DNA of 64,000 nt from Bacillota bacterium (GCA_023426245.1 JAFABB010000033.1:1-64000); one strand, 5' to 3'. Shown: positions 50,871 to 60,825, numbered from the stretch's first letter. Program-made: numbers and translations. Notes: a model not told the origin generated them from the letters alone.

Positions 50871-52549
50871 TCCACAATTACGGCTTTGGCATAAGTTTTG
50901 AAAGTTTTGATGATTAAGGCGCGAATGGTTTTTCCAATGCAGCTTCCTGCAGAATCAACATTAATGACGTATCCTTCAATCCTGGAAATTCCATCTTCTG
51001 GATTGGCAATGTGATTTTCAGTTATTTTTAAATTAATGATTTCTCCTTCTTTAACCGGCAAAAATAAAGCTTCCATTTCATTTTTCGTTCCGCTAGCCAA
51101 GAGATGGACTTGATCGACTTTCAGGTTTTCTTGTCCTTTGATAAAAATCGTTTTATGCAAAGTATGTTCAATCTTATCAAGATTTGCTCCGCCAGGGCCG
51201 ATTAAAATTGCGGCAATTTGAGGATTTACACTGATAACGAGCGATTCATCTTTGGTGCAGTTTGCAATTTGTTGGATACTCCGCATCGCCTTTTGAGCAA
51301 AACTATCCAGCGAAGGAACATAGCCAACCCCATCACAATTTTCACATTCAACTTGCAAGATTTCACGGAGGCTTTGTTTAACTTTTTTTCTGGTAATTTC
51401 AAGCAAACCAAGGGAAGTAAATCCTAGGATGTTTATTTTTGTTTTATCTTGCTGCAATTCGGAGGATAATTTAGCAATCACCTGGGCACGTTCCTCATCA
51501 GAAACCATATCAATAAAATCAATAATAATGATACCGCCTAAATTGCGTAACCGTATTTGCCGGGCGATCTCTACGGCAGCCATCATATTGGTTTGAAAGA
51601 CTGTATCCTCTAAATTAACGGAACCAGTAAATTTGCCAGTGTTTACATCAATAACCGCCAAAGCTTCCGTTTGATCAAAGACCAAGTATGCTCCACAATC
51701 GAGCCAGACTTTTTTCTTTAACGCTTTTTCCAATTGCAGCTCCACATTGAAGACTTCAAACAATGGAGTTTCATCATTATAGAACTGGATACGATTTTTG
51801 CAGGATGGCGCCAAACTTTTGACAAGTTCAGTGGCTTTGGTAAAAACATCGAATTCGTCAATAAGCAATCGGTTGATATCCTTACTTAGATAATCCCGCA
51901 AAATACGATAAAGGAGATCATGATCCCGGTATAGTAAACTAGGGCCCGCTCCTTTCTTCACTTTCTTTTGAACTTTTTTCCACACATTGACTAAAAATTC
52001 ATAGTCACTCTGAAGCTCGCCGGCTTCCACTTCTTCAGCAGCTGTCCGAATAATGATTCCTACTCCTGGACCTTTAAAAGAAGTTACAATTGATTTTAAC
52101 CGTTCGCGTTCTTCCTCATTCTCAATCCGTCGGGATATTCCCACATAATCAATGTTCGGAAGAAATACCAAATAACGACCGGGAATTGTTATTTGAGTGA
52201 CGACTCTAGCTCCTTTGGTGCCCATTGGTTCTTTAATCATTTGCACCATAAGTTCCTGACCTTCATGCAATAAATCTTTAATGGATAAATTTTTTAAGTG
52301 TTCGTTATTATTTGTTTCATCTTTGCCAACTACATCGTCAATATAAATGAAGGCGTTTTTTTCTTCTCCGATATTAATAAAAGCTGCTTGCATACCAGGT
52401 AAAACATTTTCGACTTTTCCAAGATAAATGTTACCGGCCCGTCGTTGTTCATCCTGACGCTCAACATTAAATTCGACTAGATTACCATCTTCCAATATTG
52501 CCACTCTGACTTCATTGATACCTATATTGATTAAAATTTCCTTATTCAT
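50867..52549 (-). CDS. rng: Ribonuclease G/E
   Basis: A 560-aa endoribonuclease. The N-terminal S1 domain is at about residues 37-125 (GNIYLGKVENVLPGMQAAFINIG). The DNase-I-like catalytic part includes AVIDVNTGKFTGS and GGIIIIDFIDM. The zinc link is CENCDGVG, then a C-terminal domain. It forms a unit with the two radical-SAM-linked genes upstream, an order seen in many Clostridia. Confidence 0.96.
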   Translation of the reverse strand: MNKEILINIGINEVRVAILEDGNLVEFNVERQDEQRRAGNIYLGKVENVLPGMQAAFINIGEEKNAFIYIDDVVGKDETNNNEHLKNLSIKDLLHEGQELMVQMIKEPMGTKGARVVTQITIPGRYLVFLPNIDYVGISRRIENEEERERLKSIVTSFKGPGVGIIIRTAAEEVEAGELQSDYEFLVNVWKKVQKKVKKGAGPSLLYRDHDLLYRILRDYLSKDINRLLIDEFDVFTKATELVKSLAPSCKNRIQFYNDETPLFEVFNVELQLEKALKKKVWLDCGAYLVFDQTEALAVIDVNTGKFTGSVNLEDTVFQTNMMAAVEIARQIRLRNLGGIIIIDFIDMVSDEERAQVIAKLSSELQQDKTKINILGFTSLGLLEITRKKVKQSLREILQVECENCDGVGYVPSLDSFAQKAMRSIQQIANCTKDESLVISVNPQIAAILIGPGGANLDKIEHTLHKTIFIKGQENLKVDQVHLLASGTKNEMEALFLPVKEGEIINLKITENHIANPEDGISRIEGYVINVDSAGSCIGKTIRALIIKTFKTYAKAVIVD

Positions 52550-52565
52550 CGATTACCCCCCGGCT

Positions 52566-53255
52566 TTAACACAAATCCATCGGCCTGGATATTGAACCTT
52601 TCTCTTCATGCCATAAACCAATCCTTGCAACACTAAGTACTTCTACCGGATAAGGGATATTCGAGGTGATATCTTCCGGGCGTAAATTTCCCCCACTGCC
52701 GATCTCTCCGGTAAACCGAAGTTCTAGGATGGATTTTTGAGCGTCAATTACCTCAATAGTTAAATTATGCAGCCAAGGACGAATGTTTACTAATTTTTGG
52801 CCCTCTTTTGAAGAACGTGAAACGACTAGCTCTGGCAAATGAATCAGCTGGTTTAACCACTCAACTACTTTGGAAGAATTTTCGGGTATTGGTTTTAACT
52901 GTATAGAATAGCTTGCACGGTTGATGACAGCATTTAAAGTTTTACTATGATGGGGACCAAAACGCGCAATTGCAATAGCCTGGATCCCCTCTGGTAAAGA
53001 TTGATTCAAGCTGGTTTTGATTTTTTCAGGATCAATATCATGCACCAGTTGAAAATCCAGATACTCATCATTACTGCTAATTCCCACAGCCAGAGCGGGT
53101 CCAAAACTAAGTTTCGGGTGGGGATGAAACCCTTCGGAATATACCAACGGTAATTGAGCCCGTCTGAATGCTCGTTCCATGGTACGAATCAATTCAAGAT
53201 GGGAAAGAAATTTCAAATTTTTTTCTTTACTAAAACGAAGACGATATTCAACCAT
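52566..53255 (-). CDS. Radical SAM-linked protein (DUF2344, TIGR03936 type)
   Basis: A 229-aa protein found almost always with the radical SAM protein at 53248; exact function unknown, with tRNA or ribosome-related modification suspected. Features: RLRFSKEKNLKFLSHLELIR and YSEGFHPHPKLSFGPALAVG at the N-terminus. ATG 53255 (with CGGTGA upstream) overlaps its partner by 8 bases. Confidence 0.88.
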   Translation of the reverse strand: MVEYRLRFSKEKNLKFLSHLELIRTMERAFRRAQLPLVYSEGFHPHPKLSFGPALAVGISSNDEYLDFQLVHDIDPEKIKTSLNQSLPEGIQAIAIARFGPHHSKTLNAVINRASYSIQLKPIPENSSKVVEWLNQLIHLPELVVSRSSKEGQKLVNIRPWLHNLTIEVIDAQKSILELRFTGEIGSGGNLRPEDITSNIPYPVEVLSVARIGLWHEEKGSISRPMDLC

Positions 53256-55116
53256 TTGATTCACCGGCTATCATTTTTTTGATATCAAGCGTACTGCAGA
53301 CACCACAATTGGAGCATGCATTGTTTCGACAATCCGGAGTTAGTACAGCATCTAAAGACCGTTTATATTCCCTCTTTAAAAAATCGGCACTAATACCACT
53401 ATGAATATGGGACCATGGTAAGATTTCATCCAATTGCCGCTCTCTTGTATAAAAATTTGGATCGAGATTGTTGGTAGCTAAAACGTCCATCCATAATTGA
53501 TATTGTAATTGATCACTCCAGCCGTCAAATTGAGCACCTTTCTGCCATGCCTCATAAATAATGGATCCCAAGCGGCGATCGCCGCGGGCAAAAATTCCTT
53601 CGAGATGACTCATCAGCGGATCATGCCAATTGAGTTCAATCGAACGGCCTCGAAGGTGTTCTTGGAAATAACGTTGTTTTTTTACGGTTTCCTCAATTGA
53701 AATTTGCCCTTGCCATTGAAAAGGGGTGTTGGATTTGGGTACAAATGTTGAAATACTGGCCGTTATTCGGAGAGCATTGGTTTTAGGATGAATCCTTTTT
53801 CCGATTTTAAAGACAGCTTCCACCATTTCGACGATACCTGCCAAATCTTCCTCTGTTTCAGTAGGTAAACCGATCATAAAATAGAGTTTTAATTTTTGCC
53901 AACCGGCTTTAAATGCTGCTTCAGAAGCATTCAATAAATCTTCAGCGGTAACTCCCTTATTAATAACCCGGCGCAACCGGTTGGAACCGGCCTCGGGGGC
54001 GAATGTAAGACTGCTTTTGCGGGCGCTTTGAAATTTAGAAGCCAAGTCAACCGAAAAGGAATCAATACGTAAAGAGGGCAAAGAAATATTGACTCCTAAA
54101 GGGTTAAAACAGGCACAAGCTTCACTGATTAGATGTTGAATATGACTATAATCTGCGCTGCTGAGGGAGGTCAAAGATAATTCATCGTAACCCGTGTCGT
54201 TAACTAACTTTTGAAGAGAATTCATAACAACTTCAGGTGGTTTTTCCCGGACAGGACGGTAAATCATACCGGCCTGACAAAAACGGCAGCCTCGGGTGCA
54301 GCCTCTTTGTATTTCAAAAGTTATCCTATCATGAACAATATCTAAATAAGGCACCAGCCACTTTTCAGGATAAAAAACAGTTGTTAAGTCCTGAACCACA
54401 GCCCGTACGGGTTGACTGTCGGTTAAATGTTTAATCTCTGCAATGGTTCCATCAGCCTTATAATTGACCTGAAAATGAGAAGGAACATATACGCCCGGGT
54501 TTTTTTCCAATTTGTCGAGTAATTTCGATTTTGGAGCTCCGGAGTGTTTCCACTCAAGAATCTGTTTGCAGATATCGACCAATACTTCTTCAGCTTCTCC
54601 AATAAAAAAACAATCGAAAAAATCAGCCAAAGGTTCCGGGTTGTAAGTACAGGGCCCTCCGCCAATAATAAGCGGATCATCATCGGTCCTGTCTTTGCTG
54701 AAAACAGGTATTTTACCAAGATCTAAAATTGTAAGTACGTTGGTATAGCTGAGTTCGTATTGAAGAGAAAAGCCCACCATATCAAATTCATAGAGAGCAC
54801 GCTTGTTTTCCAGCGATAAAAGTGGCAAGTTCTTTTTTCGAAGCAAATCCTGAAAATCAGGCCAGGGTGCATAAACCCTTTCGGCCAACATGCCTGATTG
54901 TGAATTAATCAATTCATAAAGAATTCTTAATCCTAAATGTGACAGCCCGATTTCGTAAACATCCGGAAATGCCAGGACCGCTTTAAAATCAGTGGTTGTC
55001 CAATCTTTAATCTGGCAGTTATATTCGCCACCAATATAACGACCTGGTTTACTGACTTCATTCAACGATTTTTCAATAATTTCCCAAATATGCTGACTGC
55101 TTTGTTTTGCCGTCAA
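53248..55116 (-). CDS. Radical SAM protein, TIGR03960 family, with B12-binding-like N-terminus
   Basis: A 622-aa protein. The N-terminal part (about 1-200) resembles a cobalamin-binding domain (AFPDVYEIGLSHLGL). The radical SAM core has CxxxCxxC in GCTRGCRFCQAG, preceded by DRITFEIQR, and a C-terminal Cys-rich end (CRNNACSNCGVC). The substrate is unknown. The pair with DUF2344 and rng is conserved in Clostridia. Confidence 0.9.
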   Translation of the reverse strand: MTAKQSSQHIWEIIEKSLNEVSKPGRYIGGEYNCQIKDWTTTDFKAVLAFPDVYEIGLSHLGLRILYELINSQSGMLAERVYAPWPDFQDLLRKKNLPLLSLENKRALYEFDMVGFSLQYELSYTNVLTILDLGKIPVFSKDRTDDDPLIIGGGPCTYNPEPLADFFDCFFIGEAEEVLVDICKQILEWKHSGAPKSKLLDKLEKNPGVYVPSHFQVNYKADGTIAEIKHLTDSQPVRAVVQDLTTVFYPEKWLVPYLDIVHDRITFEIQRGCTRGCRFCQAGMIYRPVREKPPEVVMNSLQKLVNDTGYDELSLTSLSSADYSHIQHLISEACACFNPLGVNISLPSLRIDSFSVDLASKFQSARKSSLTFAPEAGSNRLRRVINKGVTAEDLLNASEAAFKAGWQKLKLYFMIGLPTETEEDLAGIVEMVEAVFKIGKRIHPKTNALRITASISTFVPKSNTPFQWQGQISIEETVKKQRYFQEHLRGRSIELNWHDPLMSHLEGIFARGDRRLGSIIYEAWQKGAQFDGWSDQLQYQLWMDVLATNNLDPNFYTRERQLDEILPWSHIHSGISADFLKREYKRSLDAVLTPDCRNNACSNCGVCSTLDIKKMIAGESNG

Positions 55117-55168
55117 GCCGATTCCTCCAAATGCACTCGCGCGCAGTTTCCTAAATGAAAGCGTAGGA

Positions 55169-56083
55169 TTATTCTATCTCATCTGAAACTATTCTGCAAT
55201 ATGTATTAAGCGGTGTATTTTTGTTGATCATATTAAAAGTCACGTCATAACCTTGATTTAACAAAGAATTCCAGGCCATTTCCTCGCTAATAATATTGAG
55301 CCGGTTTTTATTAGGATCCGAACAGAAAAAAAGCAGATATTCGTTTACGCCATAGTATTGTAAAGGTAATCTCACCAGACTATCCGATTCAACAAAGATA
55401 GGCCGTACCTGTAGAAAACCCTTGGATGCCAAAGATTTCTTTTTGTGTTGCAGAGTTTTAATCACCAAATTAAATGAAGGCATCTTAAAGTAAAATAACT
55501 GAAATAGCAAAAAAGTCCCAATCACTATATATAATATCCCTGTTTTGCCTTTGAATAAACGGCTAAAACCAAATATAATAAACAGCAAGTCAATCATGAT
55601 CGTTGTTATCTTCACAATATGGTGGGAACTTTTCAAACCAATATTTTTATTGAGCAGAGCATGGAAAATTCTCCCCCCATCAAGAGGATGAGCGGGTATT
55701 AAATTGATGGATCCGATTAATATGTTAATTTGGAGCCAATCCGTTAAAAACTGATTGTGGATCCCCAGAAAGCCAAGATAAACTGCGCCACCTGCCATTA
55801 GCATATTTGCCATTGGGCCGGCTAGAGCGATAAGGCACTCGGCTTGGGGATTAAGAACGAAGGAAGGATCAATTTTGAGGGAGCCGCCTAAGGGGCATAA
55901 AGCCACTTCTTGAACAGGATAACCCAAAAGTTCACAACATAACATATGAGTGAATTCATGGATTAAGAGAGCAACGAAATTAAGAAATATATAATGAATA
56001 TTCCCTTTCGCAAGACTCAAGGCAATAAAGAAAATGCAAAGCAATAAAAAGGAGATTCCTGTCTTCCAATGATAATAATGCAT
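55169..56083 (-). CDS. spoIVFB: Intramembrane metalloprotease, SpoIVFB-like (M50)
   Basis: A 304-aa site-2-type protease. The zinc motif HEFTH (His42, Glu43, His46) lies in the second membrane helix, and NLIPAHPLDGGRIF (about 128-141) supplies the third ligand. In Bacillus SpoIVFB cleaves pro-sigma-K in the mother-cell membrane around the forespore. The adjacent SpoIVFA-like gene supports the assignment. Gene symbol by family and context. Confidence 0.88.
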   Translation of the reverse strand: MHYYHWKTGISFLLLCIFFIALSLAKGNIHYIFLNFVALLIHEFTHMLCCELLGYPVQEVALCPLGGSLKIDPSFVLNPQAECLIALAGPMANMLMAGGAVYLGFLGIHNQFLTDWLQINILIGSINLIPAHPLDGGRIFHALLNKNIGLKSSHHIVKITTIMIDLLFIIFGFSRLFKGKTGILYIVIGTFLLFQLFYFKMPSFNLVIKTLQHKKKSLASKGFLQVRPIFVESDSLVRLPLQYYGVNEYLLFFCSDPNKNRLNIISEEMAWNSLLNQGYDVTFNMINKNTPLNTYCRIVSDEIE

Positions 56084-56086
56084 TGA

Positions 56087-56878
56087 TTAGCTTGCTAACA
56101 AAGATAATGGATCAACTGATTGAGCATATTCCTTAATTTCCAACAGTAAAATAGGCCCCTTATCTTGATCAGGACGGTTAATTTGAGCGATTGTATCACC
56201 GGCCTTCACTCTTTGACCAACTTTAACTTGAACAGGTCCTAAATAAAAATAGGTGGAACTCCATCCGTCAGTGTGGTTAATAGCAATTAGCCATCCTTCT
56301 CCGGGCTGGTGCCTGATTTCAGTAATAGTTCCATCAGCCACCGCCAGGACGATCGAACCTGGAATTGCGCTAATTTCGATTCCTGGGTGAAATTTTTTGG
56401 TTTGACGAACCTCGTCATAACGCCATCCATAACCTTTAATGATATTGCCTTGAACTGGCCATACAGAATTCTGAAAGATTTGTCTTGTTTGTTTTTTCTC
56501 ACTGGAGACAGCGATATCTGAATTATCAACTGGATTTTCCATTGAAAATTGATTTTTAGTGATTTCTTCGAGACGAACTAAATTACCTGTACTGGCAAGT
56601 AAACTTTTCCACAATCTTGAACTTGCAATTCTACCGAAGGTATTCTCGGAAGAAGCGTTAATTGCGGTATGTATTTTATCTCTTGCCCACCGCAACCATT
56701 GAAAATTGCTGTGGGAAAGGGTTAATAACAAAATGAGACAAGTAAAGGCTATAATCGTTTGATAAAGAATCGTTGAAAATATTTTGAAGTTAGAATCATC
56801 AAGAGAGTTTGATTCTGGAGATTGTTCCGGAGAGTCTGTTTCTTGTTGGAAAGAATAGAGATCCTTGTTTTCTATCAT
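56087..56878 (-). CDS. spoIVFA: SpoIVFA-like membrane protein with degenerate M23 domain
   Basis: A 263-aa protein with one membrane helix (about residues 34-52) and a C-terminal LytM/M23 domain (about 140-260). The zinc-site motifs are damaged: the usual HxG(I/V)D is HPGIEIS and the later His pair is absent (STYFYLGP), so it should not be a hydrolase. SpoIVFA in Bacillus has the same inactive domain and holds SpoIVFB inactive. ATG 56878 follows GGAGG; an in-frame TTG lies just before it. Confidence 0.85.
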   Translation of the reverse strand: MIENKDLYSFQQETDSPEQSPESNSLDDSNFKIFSTILYQTIIAFTCLILLLTLSHSNFQWLRWARDKIHTAINASSENTFGRIASSRLWKSLLASTGNLVRLEEITKNQFSMENPVDNSDIAVSSEKKQTRQIFQNSVWPVQGNIIKGYGWRYDEVRQTKKFHPGIEISAIPGSIVLAVADGTITEIRHQPGEGWLIAINHTDGWSSTYFYLGPVQVKVGQRVKAGDTIAQINRPDQDKGPILLLEIKEYAQSVDPLSLLAS

Positions 56879-56985
56879 CAATCCTCCCCCTCCCTTTAGA
56901 CTATTTATATGGGAGAGGAAGATTGACTAGAACGCCAACTAAGTAAAACCAATTGTAGCAAAGAGTTGAACCGGAAAAGTTACTA

Positions 56986-57174
56986 TTAACCGGTTTCAAT
57001 CGCATCAGTGGGACAACCGTCAGCTGCTTCTTCGACACATTGCTCTAAATCTTGGTCAACCGGTTCATTAGAGGCTTCGGCTTTTTCATCGTCGTTCCAG
57101 GTAAAAATCTCCGGGCAACTGGAAACACAAAGCCCGCAACTGATGCATAAATCTTGATCTACCTTTACTTCCAC
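56986..57174 (-). CDS. Ferredoxin, single [4Fe-4S]
   Basis: A 62-aa acidic ferredoxin. CISCGLCVSSCPEIF and a distant C-terminal Cys in DGCPTDAI give CxxCxxC...C, with the last Cys of the first motif in CP: one [4Fe-4S] cluster as in the Clostridium/Moorella single-cluster type. I chose GTG 57174 because GAGGG lies eight bases upstream and MEVKVDQDLC is the normal start; an ATG at 57189 is also in frame. Confidence 0.88.
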   Translation of the reverse strand: MEVKVDQDLCISCGLCVSSCPEIFTWNDDEKAEASNEPVDQDLEQCVEEAADGCPTDAIETG

Positions 57175-57254
57175 TCTCTCATCCCTCATTTCAATAGGTT
57201 GCTTCCATATTATCCCGAAAAAAGGAAGAAAGTATTCATTGAAGTCAAATAAGT

Positions 57255-57785
57255 TTACAAAGAATCCAACTTTTTCTTTAGTTGACAATACCACTGTAGC
57301 TGAACTTGGTAGGGCATGCGGTTTAATCCGCTGGGGTTGGGCAAAACGAAATCAATGACCGGGTGGATGATGTTTTGTTGTTGTAAACCCCAATTGAAAG
57401 TATTTCCCTGAACCATGTAACGGTAAGTATCTTTTCCTAAATAAGCTGCAATCCGGGGTTGGTATTCTTGCAATAATTCCATTAACCGTTTTGAGCCGGC
57501 CAGGAATTCTTCCCGGGTTAATTCCGCCGCAGTGGCTGTGGTCCGGGGAACGATATTGGTAATTCCGTAACCAAAATTAAGAAGGAGATTGTCTTCTTCT
57601 GACTGAAGACGTTTTGGAGTAATCCCGGAGTCTGCTAATAATTTCCAAAAACGGTTGGAATGCCCCGCAAAATGATGTTGAATGGCAGCACTCCGTAAAC
57701 CGGGATTGATACCGATAAAAAGAATTTTCAAATCGTTTGCCAAAAGATTGGGAATTGCTAATTCAGAAATCAAAGTATGCCTCAA
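57255..57785 (-). CDS. mug: Mismatch-specific uracil/thymine DNA glycosylase (Mug-like)
   Basis: A 176-aa glycosylase that removes uracil or thymine mispaired with guanine. Motif 1 is FIGINPGLRS and motif 2 NPSGLNRM, with HHFAGHSNRFWKLL between. It overlaps the activase gene by 4 bases. Confidence 0.93.
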   Translation of the reverse strand: MRHTLISELAIPNLLANDLKILFIGINPGLRSAAIQHHFAGHSNRFWKLLADSGITPKRLQSEEDNLLLNFGYGITNIVPRTTATAAELTREEFLAGSKRLMELLQEYQPRIAAYLGKDTYRYMVQGNTFNWGLQQQNIIHPVIDFVLPNPSGLNRMPYQVQLQWYCQLKKKLDSL

Positions 57786-58774
57786 CCCGCTTGTATTGAA
57801 GGTTCTAAAATCTTATCAGAGATTCGGTTACTCCATTTACCACATTTATCGCCAAGGCAGGCAAGGCATATGTCGTCCTGTTTCAATTCGACTACTTCAC
57901 ATTGGTTGGAACACCCATTACAATCAAAGCTTTCTGTCGTGATTGGGTTATGGACGATTTGCAATCCTTTAAAATGAGTCGACCCGTTTTGGGTAACGAT
58001 TTCTTCCTTGGCAAGGATGGCAGCACCCAATGCTCCCATCACATCATAGTGTTCCGGGATAATTAAAGGATAACCCAATATTTCTTCAAATGCTTTCCGA
58101 ATACCTAAATTCGCAGCTACGCCCCCTTGAAATATAATGGGAGGTTTTAATTCCTTACCCTTTCCAAGATTGCTCAAAAAATTACGGACCAAAGCTCTAC
58201 ATAAACCGGCTAAAATATCTTCTAGTGGATGCCCGGTTTGTTGTTTGTGAATCATGTCGGACTCTGCGAATACGGCACATCTACCGGCTATTCGAACGGG
58301 ATGCTTGCCCAAAGCCGCCTTTTTTCCCAATTCATTAATATGAATATTCAAACGGGCTGCTTGTTGATCCAGAAATGAACCTGTCCCAGCCGCACAAACA
58401 GTGTTCATCGCAAAGTCTTTTATAATGCCGTCACGGATTAAGATTAATTTAGAATCTTGTCCGCCAATTTCAACAATGGTTTGCACTGTCGGAATTAAAT
58501 CAAGGCAGGCAACGGCATGACAGGTTATTTCATTTTTGATTAAATCGGCGCCTAACAATTTACCAATTAATTGCCGTCCGGAACCTGTTGTTCCCAAGGC
58601 GGCTATCTCAATCCCTTTACTATCTTTGGTGAGTTCTACCAGCCCTTGCTGCACGGACGCAACGGGGTTGCCCTGGGAACGTAAATATAATTTTTTGATT
58701 AAATTTCCATGACTATCAATCAGAACTAAATTAGTACTGACAGAGCCAACATCAATTCCAAGATATAGCTTCAA
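57782..58774 (-). CDS. Acyl-CoA dehydratase activase (BadF/HgdC family ATPase)
   Basis: A 330-aa ASKHA-fold ATPase that transfers one low-potential electron to a 2-hydroxyacyl-CoA dehydratase-type partner. Phosphate-1 motif GIDVGSVSTN, GGQDSKLI, the cluster Cys in MNTVCAAGTGSF and a second in RCAVFAES. A C-terminal Cys-rich tail (CNGCSNQCEV...CLACLGDKC) is an addition seen in the unknown-function branch. It is followed upstream by two HgdB-like genes. Confidence 0.9.
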   Translation of the reverse strand: MKLYLGIDVGSVSTNLVLIDSHGNLIKKLYLRSQGNPVASVQQGLVELTKDSKGIEIAALGTTGSGRQLIGKLLGADLIKNEITCHAVACLDLIPTVQTIVEIGGQDSKLILIRDGIIKDFAMNTVCAAGTGSFLDQQAARLNIHINELGKKAALGKHPVRIAGRCAVFAESDMIHKQQTGHPLEDILAGLCRALVRNFLSNLGKGKELKPPIIFQGGVAANLGIRKAFEEILGYPLIIPEHYDVMGALGAAILAKEEIVTQNGSTHFKGLQIVHNPITTESFDCNGCSNQCEVVELKQDDICLACLGDKCGKWSNRISDKILEPSIQAG

Positions 58775-58786
58775 GATTTTCCTCCG

Positions 58787-59884
58787 TTACCCGCGAGCCC
58801 GCTTTTTTTTACGTTGATATTGTAACATATCGATAAAAGCCTCAAGTCTAGTAAGTACGCCGGCTTCCCCCGAATGCTCATCAATAATGATATTGAGAAC
58901 TGGAATATTAAGTTCCCGAGAGATGGAAGGTAGTACCTGCATTGCAATAATTTCCGGCATGCAAGTAAAAGGAGCTAATTCGATAACCCCGTCATAACGG
59001 TTTATTCCCGCATTAACCGTTAGAGCAACGGTTTCCAGGCCGTGTCCTCCTACAAAATTGCATAAATATGGACGAGCCGTTAATTTTAAATTTTGGTTCC
59101 AATTGGGATGAATAATACTAAAAATCAAATGATCCCGAATCCAGTCCGTGAAATAAATCGATCGTTCAACCAGGACGCCCATTTCTCCAAGAATGCGTTC
59201 CATTTCAAAATTGGCGTTTGGTTCAAGTACCATATATATTTCCCCCAATAAGACAATTTTTAAAGGAACATCGTTATTCTTTACAGGAAGAGATTGTAAC
59301 TCTTTGAAATAGTTTTCAGAAGTAACCTTGATGTCCTTTCCTAAATCTGTTTGATCCAGATGATGGTAAAATTTTCTCTGGAGTTCAGTTACGCTTCCCG
59401 AACACAATTCCTTAGCCCGAACTTGGTTGGCAATTCGATCAAAACGATCAAGGGCGGCAGCTTTTAACCAAGCCAAATGAATCGCTTTGCTTAAATCAGT
59501 TAAATGATGCTTAGGAATATAGCGTTTAATCTTATTCCATAATTCCATCGGATGAGTTTTTGGTGCTTCCAAAACTAAAAAATCAATGGAATAACCGGCA
59601 TCCCGCAAAATTTCCCGTTGTTGTTCACCGTAATAGCCGAAACGGCAAGGCCCTATACCTCCGGCCATTAATATTAACTCTGCTCCCGTTTCGATCGCTT
59701 CAACATAATTTCCAAGATTAATTTTTAAAGGAAAACAAGCAAATTCAGGCGCCAATTGAGTCCCAAGTTCGATGGTACGGTGCGTTATTGGCGGAGGAAT
59801 AATAGGTTCCATGCCTAACTCTGACAGTAAGGTCCGGAACGGGATATAAGAATTACCGATATGAGGAAAGGTTATTTTTAACAT
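58787..59884 (-). CDS. HgdB-like / DUF2229 activase-associated protein
   Basis: A 365-aa protein resembling the dehydratase beta-type fold, with PEFACFPLKINLGNYVEAIE and GPCRFGYYGEQQ cysteine motifs that may hold a [4Fe-4S] cluster, and a C-terminal ELAPFTCMPEIIAMQVLPSI followed by DEHSGEAGVLTRLEAFIDM. It is paralogous to the gene at 59878. Together with the activase it forms a compact cluster whose substrate is unknown. Confidence 0.82.
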   Translation of the reverse strand: MLKITFPHIGNSYIPFRTLLSELGMEPIIPPPITHRTIELGTQLAPEFACFPLKINLGNYVEAIETGAELILMAGGIGPCRFGYYGEQQREILRDAGYSIDFLVLEAPKTHPMELWNKIKRYIPKHHLTDLSKAIHLAWLKAAALDRFDRIANQVRAKELCSGSVTELQRKFYHHLDQTDLGKDIKVTSENYFKELQSLPVKNNDVPLKIVLLGEIYMVLEPNANFEMERILGEMGVLVERSIYFTDWIRDHLIFSIIHPNWNQNLKLTARPYLCNFVGGHGLETVALTVNAGINRYDGVIELAPFTCMPEIIAMQVLPSISRELNIPVLNIIIDEHSGEAGVLTRLEAFIDMLQYQRKKKRARG

Positions 59885-60825
59885 GCAATATGCTGGTGTT
59901 TGATCAAGTCAACAAAAGCCTCTATTCGAGTTATCATACCAGCTTCTCCGCTCTGTTCTTCATAGTTTAAGATCAAAAAAGGTTTGTTTATTTTTTGAAT
60001 CCGGCGCCCGATCAGATCACTGACAATGGCTTCCGGACCACAGGCAAAGGGAGTAATATGAATAAAACCATCCATCTGGGTACTATTTTCATTCATAAGC
60101 CAATCTAAAGCGTCAAATTGCATTTTTCCGATAGTCCAAAAAAGTTTTTTTGAAAGTTTGCCTGAGCCGATCCCCTGAAGCTTTTTTGGCATCATCTCGG
60201 GGGTATATACAAATACTTTTTGCTGCGCAAGAATTTTTAATAAATCCAAATTTAAACATGCATCATATAGACAATAAGGATGTCCAAGTAATCCAATGTT
60301 TAACTCTGAGGAATCTGTGGCTTGGAATTGTAATTTCTGGATAATCTCTAAAGCCGGTTGATAAATTTTGTCATAACAGTCTTTCCGAAGGTTTTGTTGT
60401 TTACCAGGTGAAATCCCTATACGCTGTGCCGATTCGCAAAGGCTACTCATAATATCTAAGTTACGGATTCCCATCCGGACAATCAATAATTTCCCACGGG
60501 ACTCCGGAACAGCATGATTTATGATGTCCGGCAACCCCATAAACTTAGGGCAAATGAAGGCATCTTTTTGCACTTGAAGAAGGTGGGGAATCATGATCCA
60601 ATCGACCTGGTCAATTAGAGTGATTACATGACCTAAAAAAATTTTTATTGGCAGACATAATTCTTCAATTGCCGCATCAATTCCGGCTTTCATGACCTTT
60701 GGATTGGTTGGCGGAGATGTTTTCACCTCACAACCTGCGTCCATCCAAAATTGTTCCCAAATTTCGCCATACCAAAAATATAATAATGCTCTAGGAATTC
60801 CTATTTTCAACTGTTTTCCCATCAT
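59878..60825 (-). CDS. HgdB-like / DUF2229 activase-associated protein, paralogue
   Basis: A 315-aa paralogue of the preceding protein: IGIPRALLYFWYGEIWEQFW at the start, EELCLPIKIFLGHV, GLLGHPYCLYDACLNLD, and ITPFACGPEAIVSD with NYEEQSGEAGMITRIEAFVD. It lacks the second motif (GPCRFGYY), so cluster binding may differ. It overlaps the 58787 gene by 7 bases, so the pair is coupled. Confidence 0.82.
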   Translation of the reverse strand: MMGKQLKIGIPRALLYFWYGEIWEQFWMDAGCEVKTSPPTNPKVMKAGIDAAIEELCLPIKIFLGHVITLIDQVDWIMIPHLLQVQKDAFICPKFMGLPDIINHAVPESRGKLLIVRMGIRNLDIMSSLCESAQRIGISPGKQQNLRKDCYDKIYQPALEIIQKLQFQATDSSELNIGLLGHPYCLYDACLNLDLLKILAQQKVFVYTPEMMPKKLQGIGSGKLSKKLFWTIGKMQFDALDWLMNENSTQMDGFIHITPFACGPEAIVSDLIGRRIQKINKPFLILNYEEQSGEAGMITRIEAFVDLIKHQHIAC

